The notes below the pieces were generated by a model that did no database searches, was not told the DNA's origin, and saw nothing but the letters and a program-made list of their open reading frames with translations. Source: JAGVSZ01 sp963747775 (GTDB lineage Bacteria > Pseudomonadota > Gammaproteobacteria > Burkholderiales > SG8-39). Taken from it: a DNA stretch of 64,000 nucleotides. The translations under genes and the position numbers were made by a program. Positions within the stretch are counted from its first letter, which is position 1. Every line of letters begins with the position of its first letter. Of the stretch, positions 1 through 9,171 are shown one piece after another. The stretch spans positions 136,409-200,408 of the forward strand of contig CAVVGT010000012.1 in NCBI GenBank assembly GCA_963747775.1. Reading direction: 5' to 3'.

Positions 1-483
1 CCAAGCGATCGCGGCGGCCTTGGATGCCGAATAAGCTCCCGCGCCCGGCAACCCGCGGAAGCCCGCGACGCTCGCGATGCCCGCGAGAATGCCGGCGCGG
101 CGCGCTCGCATCGGCGCAACGAACGGCTGGAGCGATGCGGCCAGCCCGACCACGTTGGTGCGCAGGATGCGCTCGAGCACCGCAAGATCCTCGGCCTCCC
201 CGCCGGAAGTGCCCGCAGAGACGCCCGCGTTCGCGATGACGACGTCGGGAACGCCGTGCCGGGCCATGAAGTCCTCCGCGGCCGCCCGCATCGCCGCCAC
301 GTCGCCGACGTCCGCGGCGTACGTCGTGCACGGGACGCCCAGCGACCGCGCAAGATCGTCGATGGCGTCGATCCGCCGCGCCAGGAGACCGAGCACCGCC
401 CCTTCGCGCGCGTAGTGCCGTGCGAGTGCAGCGCCGATCCCGCTCGATGCGCCCGTGATGAAGATCGTGCGGAGGATCGGGGC
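1..483 (-). CDS. SDR-family oxidoreductase, C-terminus off the left edge
   Basis: A short-chain dehydrogenase/reductase: a Rossmann-fold NAD(P)-dependent oxidoreductase of unknown substrate. Reading leftward from the dsbA stop, the frame shows the cofactor motif TGASSGIG, then NAG in the expected central position, and the active-site YSASK motif just before the window edge, so about 160 residues of a usual 240-260 are present. It follows dsbA closely and is probably co-transcribed. There is no ATG, GTG or TTG between the dsbA TAG and the glycine motif; the only codons available are of ATC, CTC or ACG type, so either a rare start is used or a base is wrong here. The family is certain, the substrate unknown. 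Confidence 0.85.
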
Positions 484-1125
484 CTACTTCTTCGCCGACG
501 CCGCGGCCATGTCCTTACGGGATTGATCGATCAGGGCGTTCGCGGTATCGAGCATCCGTTGCGAGTTCCCGCCCGCGGTGACCAGGTAGCGGCCATTGAC
601 CATCAGCGCCGGCACGCCGTCGATCTTGGCGTCGCGCACCAGCTGGTCGGCGCGCTTGAGCCGGCTCTCGACCGCGAAGGACTTGAGCGCCGCCTGGAAC
701 TTGGCCACGTCGACCTTCTGCTTCTCGAGCCATTCGGCGAGCTGCCGATCGTCGGTGATCCGCAGGCGGTCCTTGTGGATCGCGTCCATCAGCGGCTTGT
801 GCAGCTTGTCCTCGATCCCCATCGACTCGAGCGCGTAGAAGACGCGCGCGCTGATTTTCCAGCGGTCGTTGAACGTGGCCGGGACGCGCCTGAACTGCAC
901 GTCTTTCGCGAGCTTCGGCACCCATGCGTCGAGCAGCGGCTCGAGCTCGAAGCAATGCGGGCACTCGTACCAGAAGAACTCCACCACCTCGATCTTTCCG
1001 GCTGCGTCGGTCGCGATCGGCGGGTTGATGTGCAGAAACGGCGCCTGTTGCTGGGCGAGCGCGGCGGGCGCCAGCGTCGCGGCGGCGAGGAGCGCGGCGA
1101 GCGCGCGGAAGAGACGTGCGGTCAT
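484..1125 (-). CDS. dsbA: Thiol:disulfide interchange protein DsbA
   Basis: Periplasmic oxidase that introduces disulfide bonds into exported proteins and is re-oxidised by DsbB. The 213-residue product starts with a signal peptide (about residues 1-24, ending in ALA). It carries the thioredoxin-type active site CPHC at residues 55-58 and the cis-proline loop VPA near residue 172, with the helical insert between them, matching DsbA in length and order. It lies downstream of a SPOR-domain gene and argS on the same strand, with an 11-base gap to the SPOR gene. This arrangement is common in Betaproteobacteria. The ATG start is the only one that keeps the signal peptide. Confidence 0.95.
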   Translation of the reverse strand: MTARLFRALAALLAAATLAPAALAQQQAPFLHINPPIATDAAGKIEVVEFFWYECPHCFELEPLLDAWVPKLAKDVQFRRVPATFNDRWKISARVFYALESMGIEDKLHKPLMDAIHKDRLRITDDRQLAEWLEKQKVDVAKFQAALKSFAVESRLKRADQLVRDAKIDGVPALMVNGRYLVTAGGNSQRMLDTANALIDQSRKDMAAASAKK

Positions 1126-1136
1126 TGAGGCTCCGT

Positions 1137-1712
1137 TCAGTTCTTGATCTTGACGAGCGAGGCGTCGATGCTGTTCTGCGCCAGCGTCTGGCGCACCCGG
1201 TTGATCTCGTCGAGCTGGGTATACGGCCCCAGCCGGACGCGGTACCAGGTGCCCTTGTCGGGCAGATTGGCGGGTTCGACGCTTGCCTGCAGACCCATTA
1301 ACGCGAGACGGGCCTTCAGGTTGTCAGCGTCGGCCGGATTCTGGAACGCACCGGCCTGGACGAAGTACAGGTCGCGCGGCGCACCGGACTTCTCGGCCTG
1401 CTTGGCCGCCGCGCTCTTCAGGTCGCGGTCGGTGACGGGCTCTTCCTGGCCGGGCAGGATCTTGTAGAAATCGAACTTCGGCTTCTCGGCGGGACCGGCC
1501 TTCGCCGCGTCGGCGAGCTTCTGGTCCGCCTGTGGCGTCGTGCCGCGCGGAGGCTGCGTCTTGTTGACGAAGGGCACCGGGGAGTTGGTCACGTAGATGG
1601 CCGCGGCGGTGGCGATCGCGAGCCCGAGCACCAGCCCGATGAAGATGCCGAGCAAGGTGCCGCCGACAGGCTTCCTCTTCTTCTCGCGTGGGCGGGGCTT
1701 GTAGTCTCTCAC
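1137..1712 (-). CDS. SPOR-domain cell-division protein (FtsN-like)
   Basis: A 191-residue bitopic inner-membrane protein. It has a short basic cytoplasmic tail (residues 1-17), one transmembrane helix (about 18-41), a proline- and charge-rich linker, and a C-terminal SPOR domain (about 113-190) beginning in the segment DLYFVQAGAF. SPOR domains bind denuded septal peptidoglycan, so a division-site role is expected. The start codon is GTG. The gene sits nine bases after argS and before dsbA, a usual betaproteobacterial order. It is shorter than enterobacterial FtsN, so I call it FtsN-like rather than ftsN. Confidence 0.88.
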   Translation of the reverse strand: MRDYKPRPREKKRKPVGGTLLGIFIGLVLGLAIATAAAIYVTNSPVPFVNKTQPPRGTTPQADQKLADAAKAGPAEKPKFDFYKILPGQEEPVTDRDLKSAAAKQAEKSGAPRDLYFVQAGAFQNPADADNLKARLALMGLQASVEPANLPDKGTWYRVRLGPYTQLDEINRVRQTLAQNSIDASLVKIKN

Positions 1713-1721
1713 TCTGCGGCG

Positions 1722-3371
1722 CTACATCCGGTCGGGGGCGCTCACGCCCAGGACGGCGAGGCCATTGGCGAGCACCTGCCGCACGGCCGCCGAGAGCGCA
1801 AGTCGCGCGAGCCGCGTGCCGCTCTCGGGGACGAGAACGCGCACCGCATTATAGTAACTGTGGAACTCGCCGGCCAACTCGCGCAGGTAGAAGGCGATGA
1901 GGTGCGGCGCGAGCTCGTCCGCCGCCGCATTCAGGACGTCCGGGAAGTCGGCGAGCCGCGCCAGCAGTTCGAGCTCGCGCGGCTCGGCAAGCGGATCCAG
2001 TGCGACCGCGGCGTGCGCCGCGGGGTCGTCGGGGAAGCGCGCACGCGCCTCCTCGAGCATGCGGCAGACCCGCGCATGGGCGTATTGAACGTAGTAGACC
2101 GGGTTCTCCTCGGACTGCGACTTCGCCAGATCGATGTCGAAGGTGAACTCGGTATCGGCCTTGCGCGACACGAGGAAGAAGCGCACCGCGTCACAGCCGA
2201 CCTCGTCGATGAGATCGCGCACCGTGACGTAGCTTCCGGCGCGCTTCGAGATCTTCACCTCCGCGCCGCCCTTCATCACGGTGACGAGCTTGTGCAGCAC
2301 GTAGTCGGGGTAGCCGGGGGGAATGCCCATCCCGAGCGCCTGAAGCCCGGCGCGCACCCGCACGACCGTGCTGTGATGATCCATGCCCTGGACATTGATC
2401 ACTTTGGCGAAGCCGCGCTCCCACTTCGTGACGTGATAGGCGACATCGGGGACGAAGTACGTGTACCCGCCGTCGGACTTGCGCATCACGCGGTCCTTGT
2501 CGTCGCCGTAGTCGGTGGTGCGCAGCCACAGCGCCCCGTCCTTCTCGTAGGTCTTGCCCGAGGCGGTCAGCTTCGCCACCGTGGCGTCCACCCGGCCGTC
2601 GGTGTAGAGCGAGCTCTCCAAGTAGTAGTTGTCGAACCTCACCCCGAACGCCTGCAGGTCGGTGTCCTGCTCGCGGCGCAGCGCGGCCACCGCGAACCGG
2701 CGAATCGACTCGATGTCGCCGAGATCGTGGCCGATCTCGTCCAGGTAGCTCTGGGCGATCTCGCGGATGTACTCGCCGTGGTAGCCATCCTCGGGGAAAT
2801 GCGCATGCTCGCCGAGGAGCGCCTGCGCGCGCGCGCGCACCGAGACGGCGAGGTTCTGGATCTGCTGGCCGGCGTCGTTGTAGTAGAACTCGCGCGTCAC
2901 GCGCCAGCCCTGCCGCTCGAGCAGGCCCGCGATCGCGTCGCCGAGGGCCGCCTGGCGGCCATGACCGACGTGCAGCGGGCCGGTCGGATTGGCGGAGACG
3001 AACTCCACCATCACGCGGCGGCCCTGGCCACGCTCGGCGTCGCCGAATTGGGCGCCGCGCTCGAGAATGGTGCGGGCGATGCGCCGCTTCGCGGCCGGCC
3101 TGAGGTGGAAGTTGATGAAGCCCGGGCCCGCGATCTCGGGCGGCTCGATCCACTCCGAGGCGGGCAGCGCCGCGACCAGCTGCTCGGCGAGCTTGCGAGG
3201 CGGGGTTTTGAGGGTCTTCGCGAGCTGCAGCGCCACGGTCGTCGCGTAGTCACCATGCGCGGGATCGCGCGGCCGCTCGAACGTAATCGCGGCTACCGGC
3301 ACATCGGGCGCGACGCCAGCAAGCGCGCGGGTGACGAGGTCGGTGAGGTGGGCGCGGGTCTCGGCAGACAT
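1722..3371 (-). CDS. argS: Arginyl-tRNA synthetase
   Basis: Class I aminoacyl-tRNA synthetase that charges tRNA-Arg; cytoplasmic and essential. The 549-residue product has the N-terminal additional domain, the HIGH-type signature HVGH at residues 134-137 after SANPTGP, the KMSKS-type loop as KISKR at 373-377, and a C-terminal DALR anticodon-binding helical domain. The start is placed at ATG 3371, giving the normal ArgS N-terminus. The frame stays open 43 codons further upstream, but that stretch is not family-like and contains a promoter-like -10 element. It is the first gene of the run argS-SPOR-dsbA. Confidence 0.96.
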   Translation of the reverse strand: MSAETRAHLTDLVTRALAGVAPDVPVAAITFERPRDPAHGDYATTVALQLAKTLKTPPRKLAEQLVAALPASEWIEPPEIAGPGFINFHLRPAAKRRIARTILERGAQFGDAERGQGRRVMVEFVSANPTGPLHVGHGRQAALGDAIAGLLERQGWRVTREFYYNDAGQQIQNLAVSVRARAQALLGEHAHFPEDGYHGEYIREIAQSYLDEIGHDLGDIESIRRFAVAALRREQDTDLQAFGVRFDNYYLESSLYTDGRVDATVAKLTASGKTYEKDGALWLRTTDYGDDKDRVMRKSDGGYTYFVPDVAYHVTKWERGFAKVINVQGMDHHSTVVRVRAGLQALGMGIPPGYPDYVLHKLVTVMKGGAEVKISKRAGSYVTVRDLIDEVGCDAVRFFLVSRKADTEFTFDIDLAKSQSEENPVYYVQYAHARVCRMLEEARARFPDDPAAHAAVALDPLAEPRELELLARLADFPDVLNAAADELAPHLIAFYLRELAGEFHSYYNAVRVLVPESGTRLARLALSAAVRQVLANGLAVLGVSAPDRM

Positions 3372-3407
3372 TAGCGTGGTGCGTGTTGCGCCGCGGAAAG
3401 GCGGCGG

Positions 3408-3413
3408 ATTATA
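3408..3413 (-). promoter_or_regulatory. Likely -10 element for argS
   Basis: On the minus strand the sequence reads TATAAT, a perfect sigma-70 -10 hexamer, about 37 bases upstream of the argS ATG in an otherwise GC-rich stretch. No convincing -35 hexamer is visible at 17 bases spacing. Confidence 0.5.
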
Positions 3414-3561
3414 CCGGACGCCCCTCGCCCAACCCCCTCCAGACGGGTATTTCGCCTCGCATCCGCGCCAACGGCGGCGCGCACACATGATCCGGATCAA
3501 ACCTCACTGCTGATCGTACGATCAATATGTGGCCATCCCGGAGCTCGGGAAGGAGACGGCC

Positions 3562-3897
3562 ATGATGGAAACGGTTGCCGGAGTGCTGATCGGTGCCGCG
3601 CTGATTGCGCTGGTCGCGGTGGCAGCGCGGGCGCTGTGGGTGATGTGGCGCGGCGCCATGCTCGAGGAGCGCCCGCTGCTGATGCACCGCATGCTCCAGC
3701 GGCAGGGCGTAACGATCGCGGGGGTCGAGGATTACGCGACGCTGGAGCAGGCATGCCACGCAGCCCGCCGCTGCGTCGCCTGCCGCGACGCCGAAGCGTG
3801 CAAGGCCTGGCTCGACGGCGGACAGACCAAACGCTACGCCGTGTTCTGCCCGAACTTCGAGTTCATCGAGCAGCTGAAGCACAAGCAGGCGGCGTAA
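3562..3897 (+). CDS. DUF6455-like small membrane-anchored cysteine protein
   Basis: A 111-residue protein of unknown function. An N-terminal hydrophobic helix (about residues 3-25) is followed by a soluble domain with several cysteines: the cluster CHAARRCVACRDAEAC and a later FCPN. This spacing resembles the DUF6455 family, whose members combine a CxxC-type patch with a terminal CPN motif. Conserved cysteines suggest metal or redox chemistry, but nothing proves it. The start is ATG 3562 because an AGGAG lies seven bases upstream; an earlier in-frame start has no ribosome-binding site. It is transcribed away from argS. Confidence 0.7.
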   Translation: MMETVAGVLIGAALIALVAVAARALWVMWRGAMLEERPLLMHRMLQRQGVTIAGVEDYATLEQACHAARRCVACRDAEACKAWLDGGQTKRYAVFCPNFEFIEQLKHKQAA

Positions 3898-3919
3898 CCT
3901 GCTGCCGGGCCGACCCTCC

Positions 3920-4348
3920 TCACGATCGGCCTGCAGGCCGGTCGCGCGACGGGATGCGCGCCATCCACACCGCGAGCAGCACTCCGAACGCAGCGAGCGC
4001 CGCCCGCAGCCAAGGGTCCTCGACGGCGAATACGATCGACGCGGTCAGGGTGACCGCCATTAGTCCGATCGCCATCCACTTCGTCCGGTACGGGATCGAC
4101 CGGTAGCGGCGCCATTCGCGGATCGTCGGACCGAAGGTCCGGTTGTTGAGCAGACCGTTGTAGAACCGCGTCGATGCGCGCGCGTAGCACGCCGCCGCGA
4201 GGAGCATGAACGGCGTGGTCGGCAGGACCGGCAGGAACGCGCCGAGAATCCCGAGCCCGACGAACCCGGTGCCCGCCACGACGAGCGCGACCCGCACCGC
4301 GCGCGACGGGTGCACGTCGGTTTCGTGGCTGTAGTCGTGAGGCTGCAT
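3920..4348 (-). CDS. DUF454 (YbaN-like) inner-membrane protein
   Basis: A 142-residue inner-membrane protein of the DUF454/YbaN family, function unknown. The characteristic motif LPVLPTTPFMLLAAACYARAS lies in the first half, after a hydrophobic helix, and two further hydrophobic helices follow near the C-terminus. The start is placed at ATG 4348; the open frame extends upstream without family similarity. It converges with the DUF6455-like gene, with a 22-base gap between the two stops. Confidence 0.85.
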   Translation of the reverse strand: MQPHDYSHETDVHPSRAVRVALVVAGTGFVGLGILGAFLPVLPTTPFMLLAAACYARASTRFYNGLLNNRTFGPTIREWRRYRSIPYRTKWMAIGLMAVTLTASIVFAVEDPWLRAALAAFGVLLAVWMARIPSRDRPAGRS

Positions 4349-4426
4349 CGGGCGCGCTCGGCGAATGCGCCCGACTGTAATGCGCTGCCCCGCCGGCGGC
4401 AACTCGGCGGGGGAAGGGTTTGTCTC

Positions 4427-4969
4427 TCAGCGCGCGGCGGCTTCGACGGGCTTCGAACCCGTCGCGAGAATCGCCGGTTTCTGCGCCCCGAGCGCGGCGA
4501 CGTCGCCCGCGACCTCGCCGCCCTCTTCGATCACGATGCGCCCGTAGCGGATCTTCCCCGCGACCTTGCCGGTGGGATGGATCACGAGCTGCTTGCGGCA
4601 GGTCAGCTCGCCGTCGAACCGGCCGCGAATCTCGGCGATGTCCACGCCGACCGTGCCATGGAACGACCCGTTTTCGGCGATCTGCATCACGCGGCTGTCC
4701 ATCGACGCCTCGACCCGGCCTTCGACGACGAGCGTGTCGCAGTCGGTGATCTCGGCGCCTTTCAGCTTGATGTCCGGGCCGACGATGAGGCGGCTGCCTT
4801 TCGATTCCTCCACCCGCGGTCGCGGCGCCTCGGGCTCGGGTTTGGGCGGCTCGACCCGCGCCGGCTCGGCGGGCACAGCCGGCTGGTTAGCCGCCGCGGT
4901 GGCGTCGAAGCCGCGTTGCTCGCGCCGTTGGCGGTCGGCGGGGTTGAACAGCCCTTGTCGATTAAGCAT
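4427..4969 (-). CDS. Bactofilin-type polymer-forming protein
   Basis: A 180-residue bactofilin: a nucleotide-free beta-helical protein that polymerises at the membrane and scaffolds envelope enzymes. The N-terminal 60 residues are low-complexity and proline/glutamate-rich. The beta-helix core (about residues 62-160) shows the repeating pattern of small residues and valines typical of DUF583, for example LIVGPDIKLKGAEI and GTVGVDIAEIRGRF. The tail is unstructured. The start at ATG 4969 is fixed by a strong AGGAGG five bases upstream. It is divergent from the downstream GNAT gene. Confidence 0.9.
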   Translation of the reverse strand: MLNRQGLFNPADRQRREQRGFDATAAANQPAVPAEPARVEPPKPEPEAPRPRVEESKGSRLIVGPDIKLKGAEITDCDTLVVEGRVEASMDSRVMQIAENGSFHGTVGVDIAEIRGRFDGELTCRKQLVIHPTGKVAGKIRYGRIVIEEGGEVAGDVAALGAQKPAILATGSKPVEAAAR

Positions 4970-5134
4970 GACTCCTCCTTGGGTTGCACGTCGGTACGAA
5001 GATACACCTACTGCAAGGTCCGTGCCCTGAATGTGTTCCCAGTGGCCGAGACGCGCAATACCGAGGCATCTGTCGCCGCTGCACGACGACCTGCCTGCCG
5101 CGTTTGCCAACTCGCTGTTTCGGAGGCAGACTCG

Positions 5135-5701
5135 ATGTCGCCCCGGCACGACAGCCGTTGCCGCGCGGGGGCATGCAATTTGCGATCGGACGTGCCGCCC
5201 GCGAATCTCACCGTACGCCTTGCGACGACAGACGATGCCGCCGAGATCGCGGCGATGTCGCGCGACTTGATCGAGTCCGGGCTCGGTTGGACCTGGACCG
5301 CGGCACGTGTCGCCCGCAACATTCGCAACCCGAGCACGCTCACTGTCGTTGCGTGCACGCCGGGCCGAATCGCGGGGTTCGCAATCATGTACTGCAGCGA
5401 CGAACACGCGCACCTGAGCCTGCTCGCGGTCCGGCCCGAGTGGCAGCGCGCGGGCCTGGGACGGCACCTCGTCGCCTGGCTCGAGGAGTCGGCGCTTGCG
5501 GCAGGCATCGGCACGATTCGCCTGGAGCTGCGCGAGAGCAATCGTGCAGCCAGCCGCTTCTACGCGCGGCTTGGCTTCGCGGAGGTCGCGCGCGTGCCGG
5601 CGTACTACGGCGGCGTCGAGGCAGCGGTGCGCATGTCGCGCGACATCCGCCGCGGGCCGACCGGCCCGCTTCCGGGCATCGGCCGGCTGTTGAACGGGTG
5701 A
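5135..5701 (+). CDS. GNAT-family N-acetyltransferase
   Basis: A 188-residue acetyl-CoA-dependent acetyltransferase of the GNAT fold. The acetyl-CoA loop is the segment RPEWQRAGLGRHLV, an R-x-x-G-x-G/A type motif, and the C-terminal part contains ESNRAASRFYARLGF, a RimI-like signature. About 28 residues precede the domain. The start at ATG 5135 has GGAGG eight bases upstream. The frame stays open for some 800 bases further upstream, but that part is antisense to the bactofilin gene. Whether it acetylates protein N-termini or a small molecule cannot be told. Confidence 0.82.
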   Translation: MSPRHDSRCRAGACNLRSDVPPANLTVRLATTDDAAEIAAMSRDLIESGLGWTWTAARVARNIRNPSTLTVVACTPGRIAGFAIMYCSDEHAHLSLLAVRPEWQRAGLGRHLVAWLEESALAAGIGTIRLELRESNRAASRFYARLGFAEVARVPAYYGGVEAAVRMSRDIRRGPTGPLPGIGRLLNG

Positions 5702-5866
5702 CGAGGACGACGCTGCGGGCCAGCGAGCGTTCCGAATTGCCCCTGCAGTCGTCCTCGGCTCTGGATGCGCCCCTGGACTTGAGCGCGCCGCCCGGCGCTA
5801 CACTGCCCCCCGTCTCAGCGTTTACACTCCGCTCCGCGCATAACCATTTCTTCGTTTGATCGAACC

Positions 5867-5980
5867 ATGGGCAAAGGCGACAGGCGCACGCGCCGCGGCA
5901 AGCTCTTCAACGGCTCGCACGGCAAGACGCGCTCGAGGCACACGAACCGGGCGGTGCGTCGGAAGAAGAGGTCCCGGTAG
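5867..5980 (+). CDS. 30S ribosomal protein bTHX
   Basis: A 37-residue, very basic protein. It begins MGKGDRRTRRGKLFNGSHGK and continues with an arginine- and lysine-rich tail. This matches the small ribosomal protein bTHX (THX/Thx), which sits in a cavity at the top of the 30S head. Length and the GKGDxxTRRGK opening are diagnostic for the family. It starts at ATG 5867 and ends ten bases before the RidA-like gene, with which it is probably co-transcribed. Confidence 0.88.
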   Translation: MGKGDRRTRRGKLFNGSHGKTRSRHTNRAVRRKKRSR

Positions 5981-5990
5981 GGCCCCGGTC

Positions 5991-6473
5991 ATGGGCGTCG
6001 AGGAGAGGCTTCGCGCCCTCGGCCTGGCGTTGCCCGCGTCCACTCGGGCACCGCCCGGAGTGCGGCTCCCGTTCGTCTGGGTGCACGTCGTCGGGGAGCG
6101 CGCACTCGTCTCCGGGCACGGGCCGACCGATCCCGACGGCACGCTCGCGGCGACGCGCGGAAAGGTCGGCGCCGAGGTGACGCTCGAGCAGGGCTACGCG
6201 GCGGCGCGGCTCACCGCGCTCGCGATCCTCGCGAGCCTGAAGCACGCGCTCGGCGACCTCGAGCGCGTCGAGCGCTGGGTGCGCGCGTTCGGGATGGTGA
6301 ATTCCGCGCCCGGTTTCCACCGCCAGCCGGCGGTGATCAACGGCTTCTCCGACCTGATCCTCGAGCTCTGGGGCCCCGACCGCGGCCAGCATGCGCGCAG
6401 TGCCGTCGGCATGGCGGAGTTGCCGTTCGGGATTCCGGTCGAGATCGAAGCGGAGGTGCTGTTGCGGCGCTGA
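5991..6473 (+). CDS. RidA/YjgF-family protein
   Basis: A 160-residue member of the RidA (YjgF/YER057c/UK114) superfamily, trimeric proteins that include enamine/imine deaminases. The segments LVSGHGPTDPDG near residue 40 and the helix with LASLKHALGDLERVERWVRAF fit the family core. The C-terminal half has GMAELPFGIPVEIEAEVLL, the usual last strand with a conserved P and E. It is longer than canonical RidA and closer to the uncharacterised subgroup of about 150-160 residues, so the reaction is not assigned. Confidence 0.85.
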   Translation: MGVEERLRALGLALPASTRAPPGVRLPFVWVHVVGERALVSGHGPTDPDGTLAATRGKVGAEVTLEQGYAAARLTALAILASLKHALGDLERVERWVRAFGMVNSAPGFHRQPAVINGFSDLILELWGPDRGQHARSAVGMAELPFGIPVEIEAEVLLRR

Positions 6474-6484
6474 ACGCGGCGCGC

Positions 6485-7039
6485 TCAGCGCGGCGGGACG
6501 GTCCAAAGGTGGATCACGTGCCGCTCTCCCTCGACGACCATCGTCTCGGTGTGGTCCGGCGGCCAGTCGCCGATCGCGTACTCGTGCGAGACGACGCGCG
6601 TGCCCGGCTTCAGCTCGCGCGCGAACTTCGGCTGGAGCTTGCGGTTCACGGTCGGGAAGAGGTAGAACGCAACGACCGTCGCATCGCCCAGGTCGGTGAG
6701 GAACAGATCCTCGATCCGGAAGCTGACGCGGTCGGCGACGCCGAGCCGCTCCGCGATCGCGCGCGCGTCGCGCACCCAGACGGGATTGATCTCGATGCCG
6801 ACTCCGCGTGCGCCGTAGCGCTGGGCGGCCGTGATGACGATGCGGCCGTCGCCCGAACCGAGGTCGTATACCACGTCGTCCTTGCCGACCCGCGCCAGCT
6901 CGAGCATCCGCTCGACGACCGGCAGCGGCGTCGGGACGTAGTTGATATCGGGCGCGCGGTCCTGCCCCGCGGCGGCGCTCGCGAGCAGCGCGAGCACCAA
7001 GGCGACGACACGTCGCTTAGAACTCGAGCGGGTCGACAT
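6485..7039 (-). CDS. Exported-looking class I SAM methyltransferase
   Basis: A 184-residue protein with a signal-peptide-like N-terminus (basic start, hydrophobic core, cleavage likely after AAAG near residue 25) followed by a compact class I methyltransferase domain. The SAM-binding motif I is VVYDLGSGDGR, with an acidic residue ending strand 2 in GIEINP. A family of such short methyltransferases with leaders exists in Betaproteobacteria, but the substrate is unknown. Its start overlaps the 3' end of priA by 23 bases, so the two are translationally linked. A methyltransferase outside the cytoplasm would lack SAM, so the leader may instead be a membrane anchor. Confidence 0.78.
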   Translation of the reverse strand: MSTRSSSKRRVVALVLALLASAAAGQDRAPDINYVPTPLPVVERMLELARVGKDDVVYDLGSGDGRIVITAAQRYGARGVGIEINPVWVRDARAIAERLGVADRVSFRIEDLFLTDLGDATVVAFYLFPTVNRKLQPKFARELKPGTRVVSHEYAIGDWPPDHTETMVVEGERHVIHLWTVPPR

Positions 7040-9171
7040 CGAGGTGCCAGCGGACGGCGCCCGGCTTGAGTGCGTAGAGCGTCTCGACCCAGGCGCGCAG
7101 ATACGCTTGCAGCGCCGGCCGTGCCGGAGACTGCAGCAACACGTGCGCGCGTGCCTTGCCGGCGAGCTTTGCGAGGGTCATGGGCACCGGATCGTACACG
7201 GTCACCTCGTCGCGCTCGGCGGGCGCCTGCGCGAGCGCGCGGGCGAGGAAACCGATCGCGTCGCGCATTTCCTCGCTTTCGGCGCGCAGCACCGCCTCGT
7301 GAACCGCGGGCGGAAAGCCTGCGGCGCGCCGTTCATCGAGCTGGGTCGCCGCGAAGCCCGCGAAGTCGTGGCGCATCAGCGCCTGGTAGAGCGGGTGCTG
7401 GGGGTAGCGCGTTTGCAGGAGCACCTCGCCCGGCAGGTCGGCGCGCCCGGCCCGGCCGGCCACCTGGTAGAGCTGCGCGAACAGGCGCTCGGGCGCGCGG
7501 TAGTCCGCGGCGACGAGCGAGGCATCCGCGCCGAGCACGCCGACGAGCGTGACGCGCGGGAAGTCGTGCCCTTTGGCGAGGATCTGCGTCCCGAGAAGAA
7601 TGTCCGCCTCGCCCGATTCGATCGCGCGGCGCATGGACTCCCAACGGCCCTTCGCGCGCGTCGAGTCGCTGTCGATGCGCAGCAGCCGTGCGCGCGGGAA
7701 ACGCGCCGCGATCGTCTCCGCAAGGCGCTGCGTGCCCCGGCCGAAGGGCACGAGGTCGACGTTGCCGCAGCTCGGGCAGTGACGCGGGATCGGCTGGACG
7801 TCGCCGCAGTGGTGGCAGCGCAGCCGGCGATCGGCGGTATGCAGCACGAGATGCGCCGCGCAGCGCGCGCAGCCCCCAGTCCAGCCGCACGCGTTGCAGA
7901 CGAGCACCGGAGCGTAGCCGCGCCGGTTGAGAAACAGGAGCGCCTGCTCGCCCCGGTCGAGCCGACCATCGATCGCCGCGGCGAGAGCGGACGACACGCC
8001 GTCGATCGGGGCATCGATACGGGTGTCGACAAGCCGCACGTCGGGCAACCGGCTGCCCGCGCGCGCGCGCTCCGGCAACGCGAGCTGCCGGTAGCGCCCG
8101 CTCTGCGCATGCGCGTAGCTCTCGAGCGACGGGGTCGCCGACCCGAGGACGACCGGCGCACCCGCGGCGTGCGCGCGGTAGACCGCGAGATCGCGCGCCG
8201 AGTACCGCACACCCTCCTGCTGCTTGAACGAGGCATCGTGCTCCTCGTCGACGACGACAAGGCCGAGCCGCGTGAAGGGCGCGAACACCGCGAGGCGCGT
8301 GCCGAGGACGATGCGGGCCGCGCCCGACTGCGCGGCGAGCCAGCCGGCGGCGCGCTCGTTCTCCGCCGCGGCGCTGGTGAGCGTCACCACCCGTGCGCCG
8401 GGGAAGCGGCGCGCGAACTGCGCGGCGAGCTGCGGCGTCAGGTTGATCTCCGGAACCAGCACGAGCGCTTGTGTTCCGCGCGCGAGCGCAGCGGCGATGC
8501 AGTGCAGGTAGACCTCGGTCTTGCCGCTTCCCGTGATGCCGAGGAGGAGGAACGCCTCGTAGCGGCCCAACGCGCCGACGACCGCGGCGACGGCGCTTTC
8601 CTGCGCGGCGGTCAACGGATCCTCCAGGACGAGCGCCGGCGGCGCATCCGGCGGAGCGCAGGGCACGGCCAGCCCGTCCTTGACGAGCCCGCGCAACGGG
8701 GCACCGGGCCCGACCGCGGCGGCGCACAGCGGCCCGGTCGCGAGGCGCTCGAGAAGCGAGCGCCGTGCACGACGGCGCGCCGGGAACGTGCCGAGCGCCG
8801 CGCGACCTGCGTCGGTGATCGCGAAGGCCTCCGGAGGCAGGACGAGCGGGCGGGTGCGCCGCAGACGCGGCGGCAGCGCGGCGTGGATCACTTCGCCGAG
8901 CGGGCGGTGGTAGTAGTCGGCGGTGAACCGGGCGAGCGCCAGCCAGTCGGGCGGCAGCGGCGGCAGGTCGCGGACAACGGCGGCCGCTTCGCGCAGCTTG
9001 CCCGCCGGGACGTCCGTCGCGTCACGTACCTCCACGATCACCCCCACGACGGCGCGCGTGCCGAACGGAACGACCGCGCGACGGCCGACATCGGCGCTCA
9101 CTGCATCCGCGCACGCGTAGTCGAAGAGCCGCGGCAACGGGACGTCGAGCGCGATCGCGCAGGATCGTCAT
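7017..9171 (-). CDS. priA: Primosomal protein N' (PriA helicase), N-terminal frameshift
   Basis: 3'-to-5' superfamily 2 helicase that restarts stalled replication forks. From TTG 9137 the frame gives 706 residues with the Walker A GITGSGKT (about 200-207), DEEH (297-300), and the zinc-binding cysteine pairs at 414/417, 423/426, 441/444 and 454/457. The opening PRLFDY belongs to the DNA-binding N-domain, which normally starts about 12 residues earlier. Those residues (MTILR, then IALDVPL) are present from ATG 9171 in two frames, so a single extra base near 9157 breaks the start. I place the gene start at 9171. Confidence 0.95.

Noticed and set aside
1860..3374. 504-residue plus-strand open frame
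   Set aside because: Antisense shadow of argS; the real gene is on the minus strand with HIGH and KISKR motifs.
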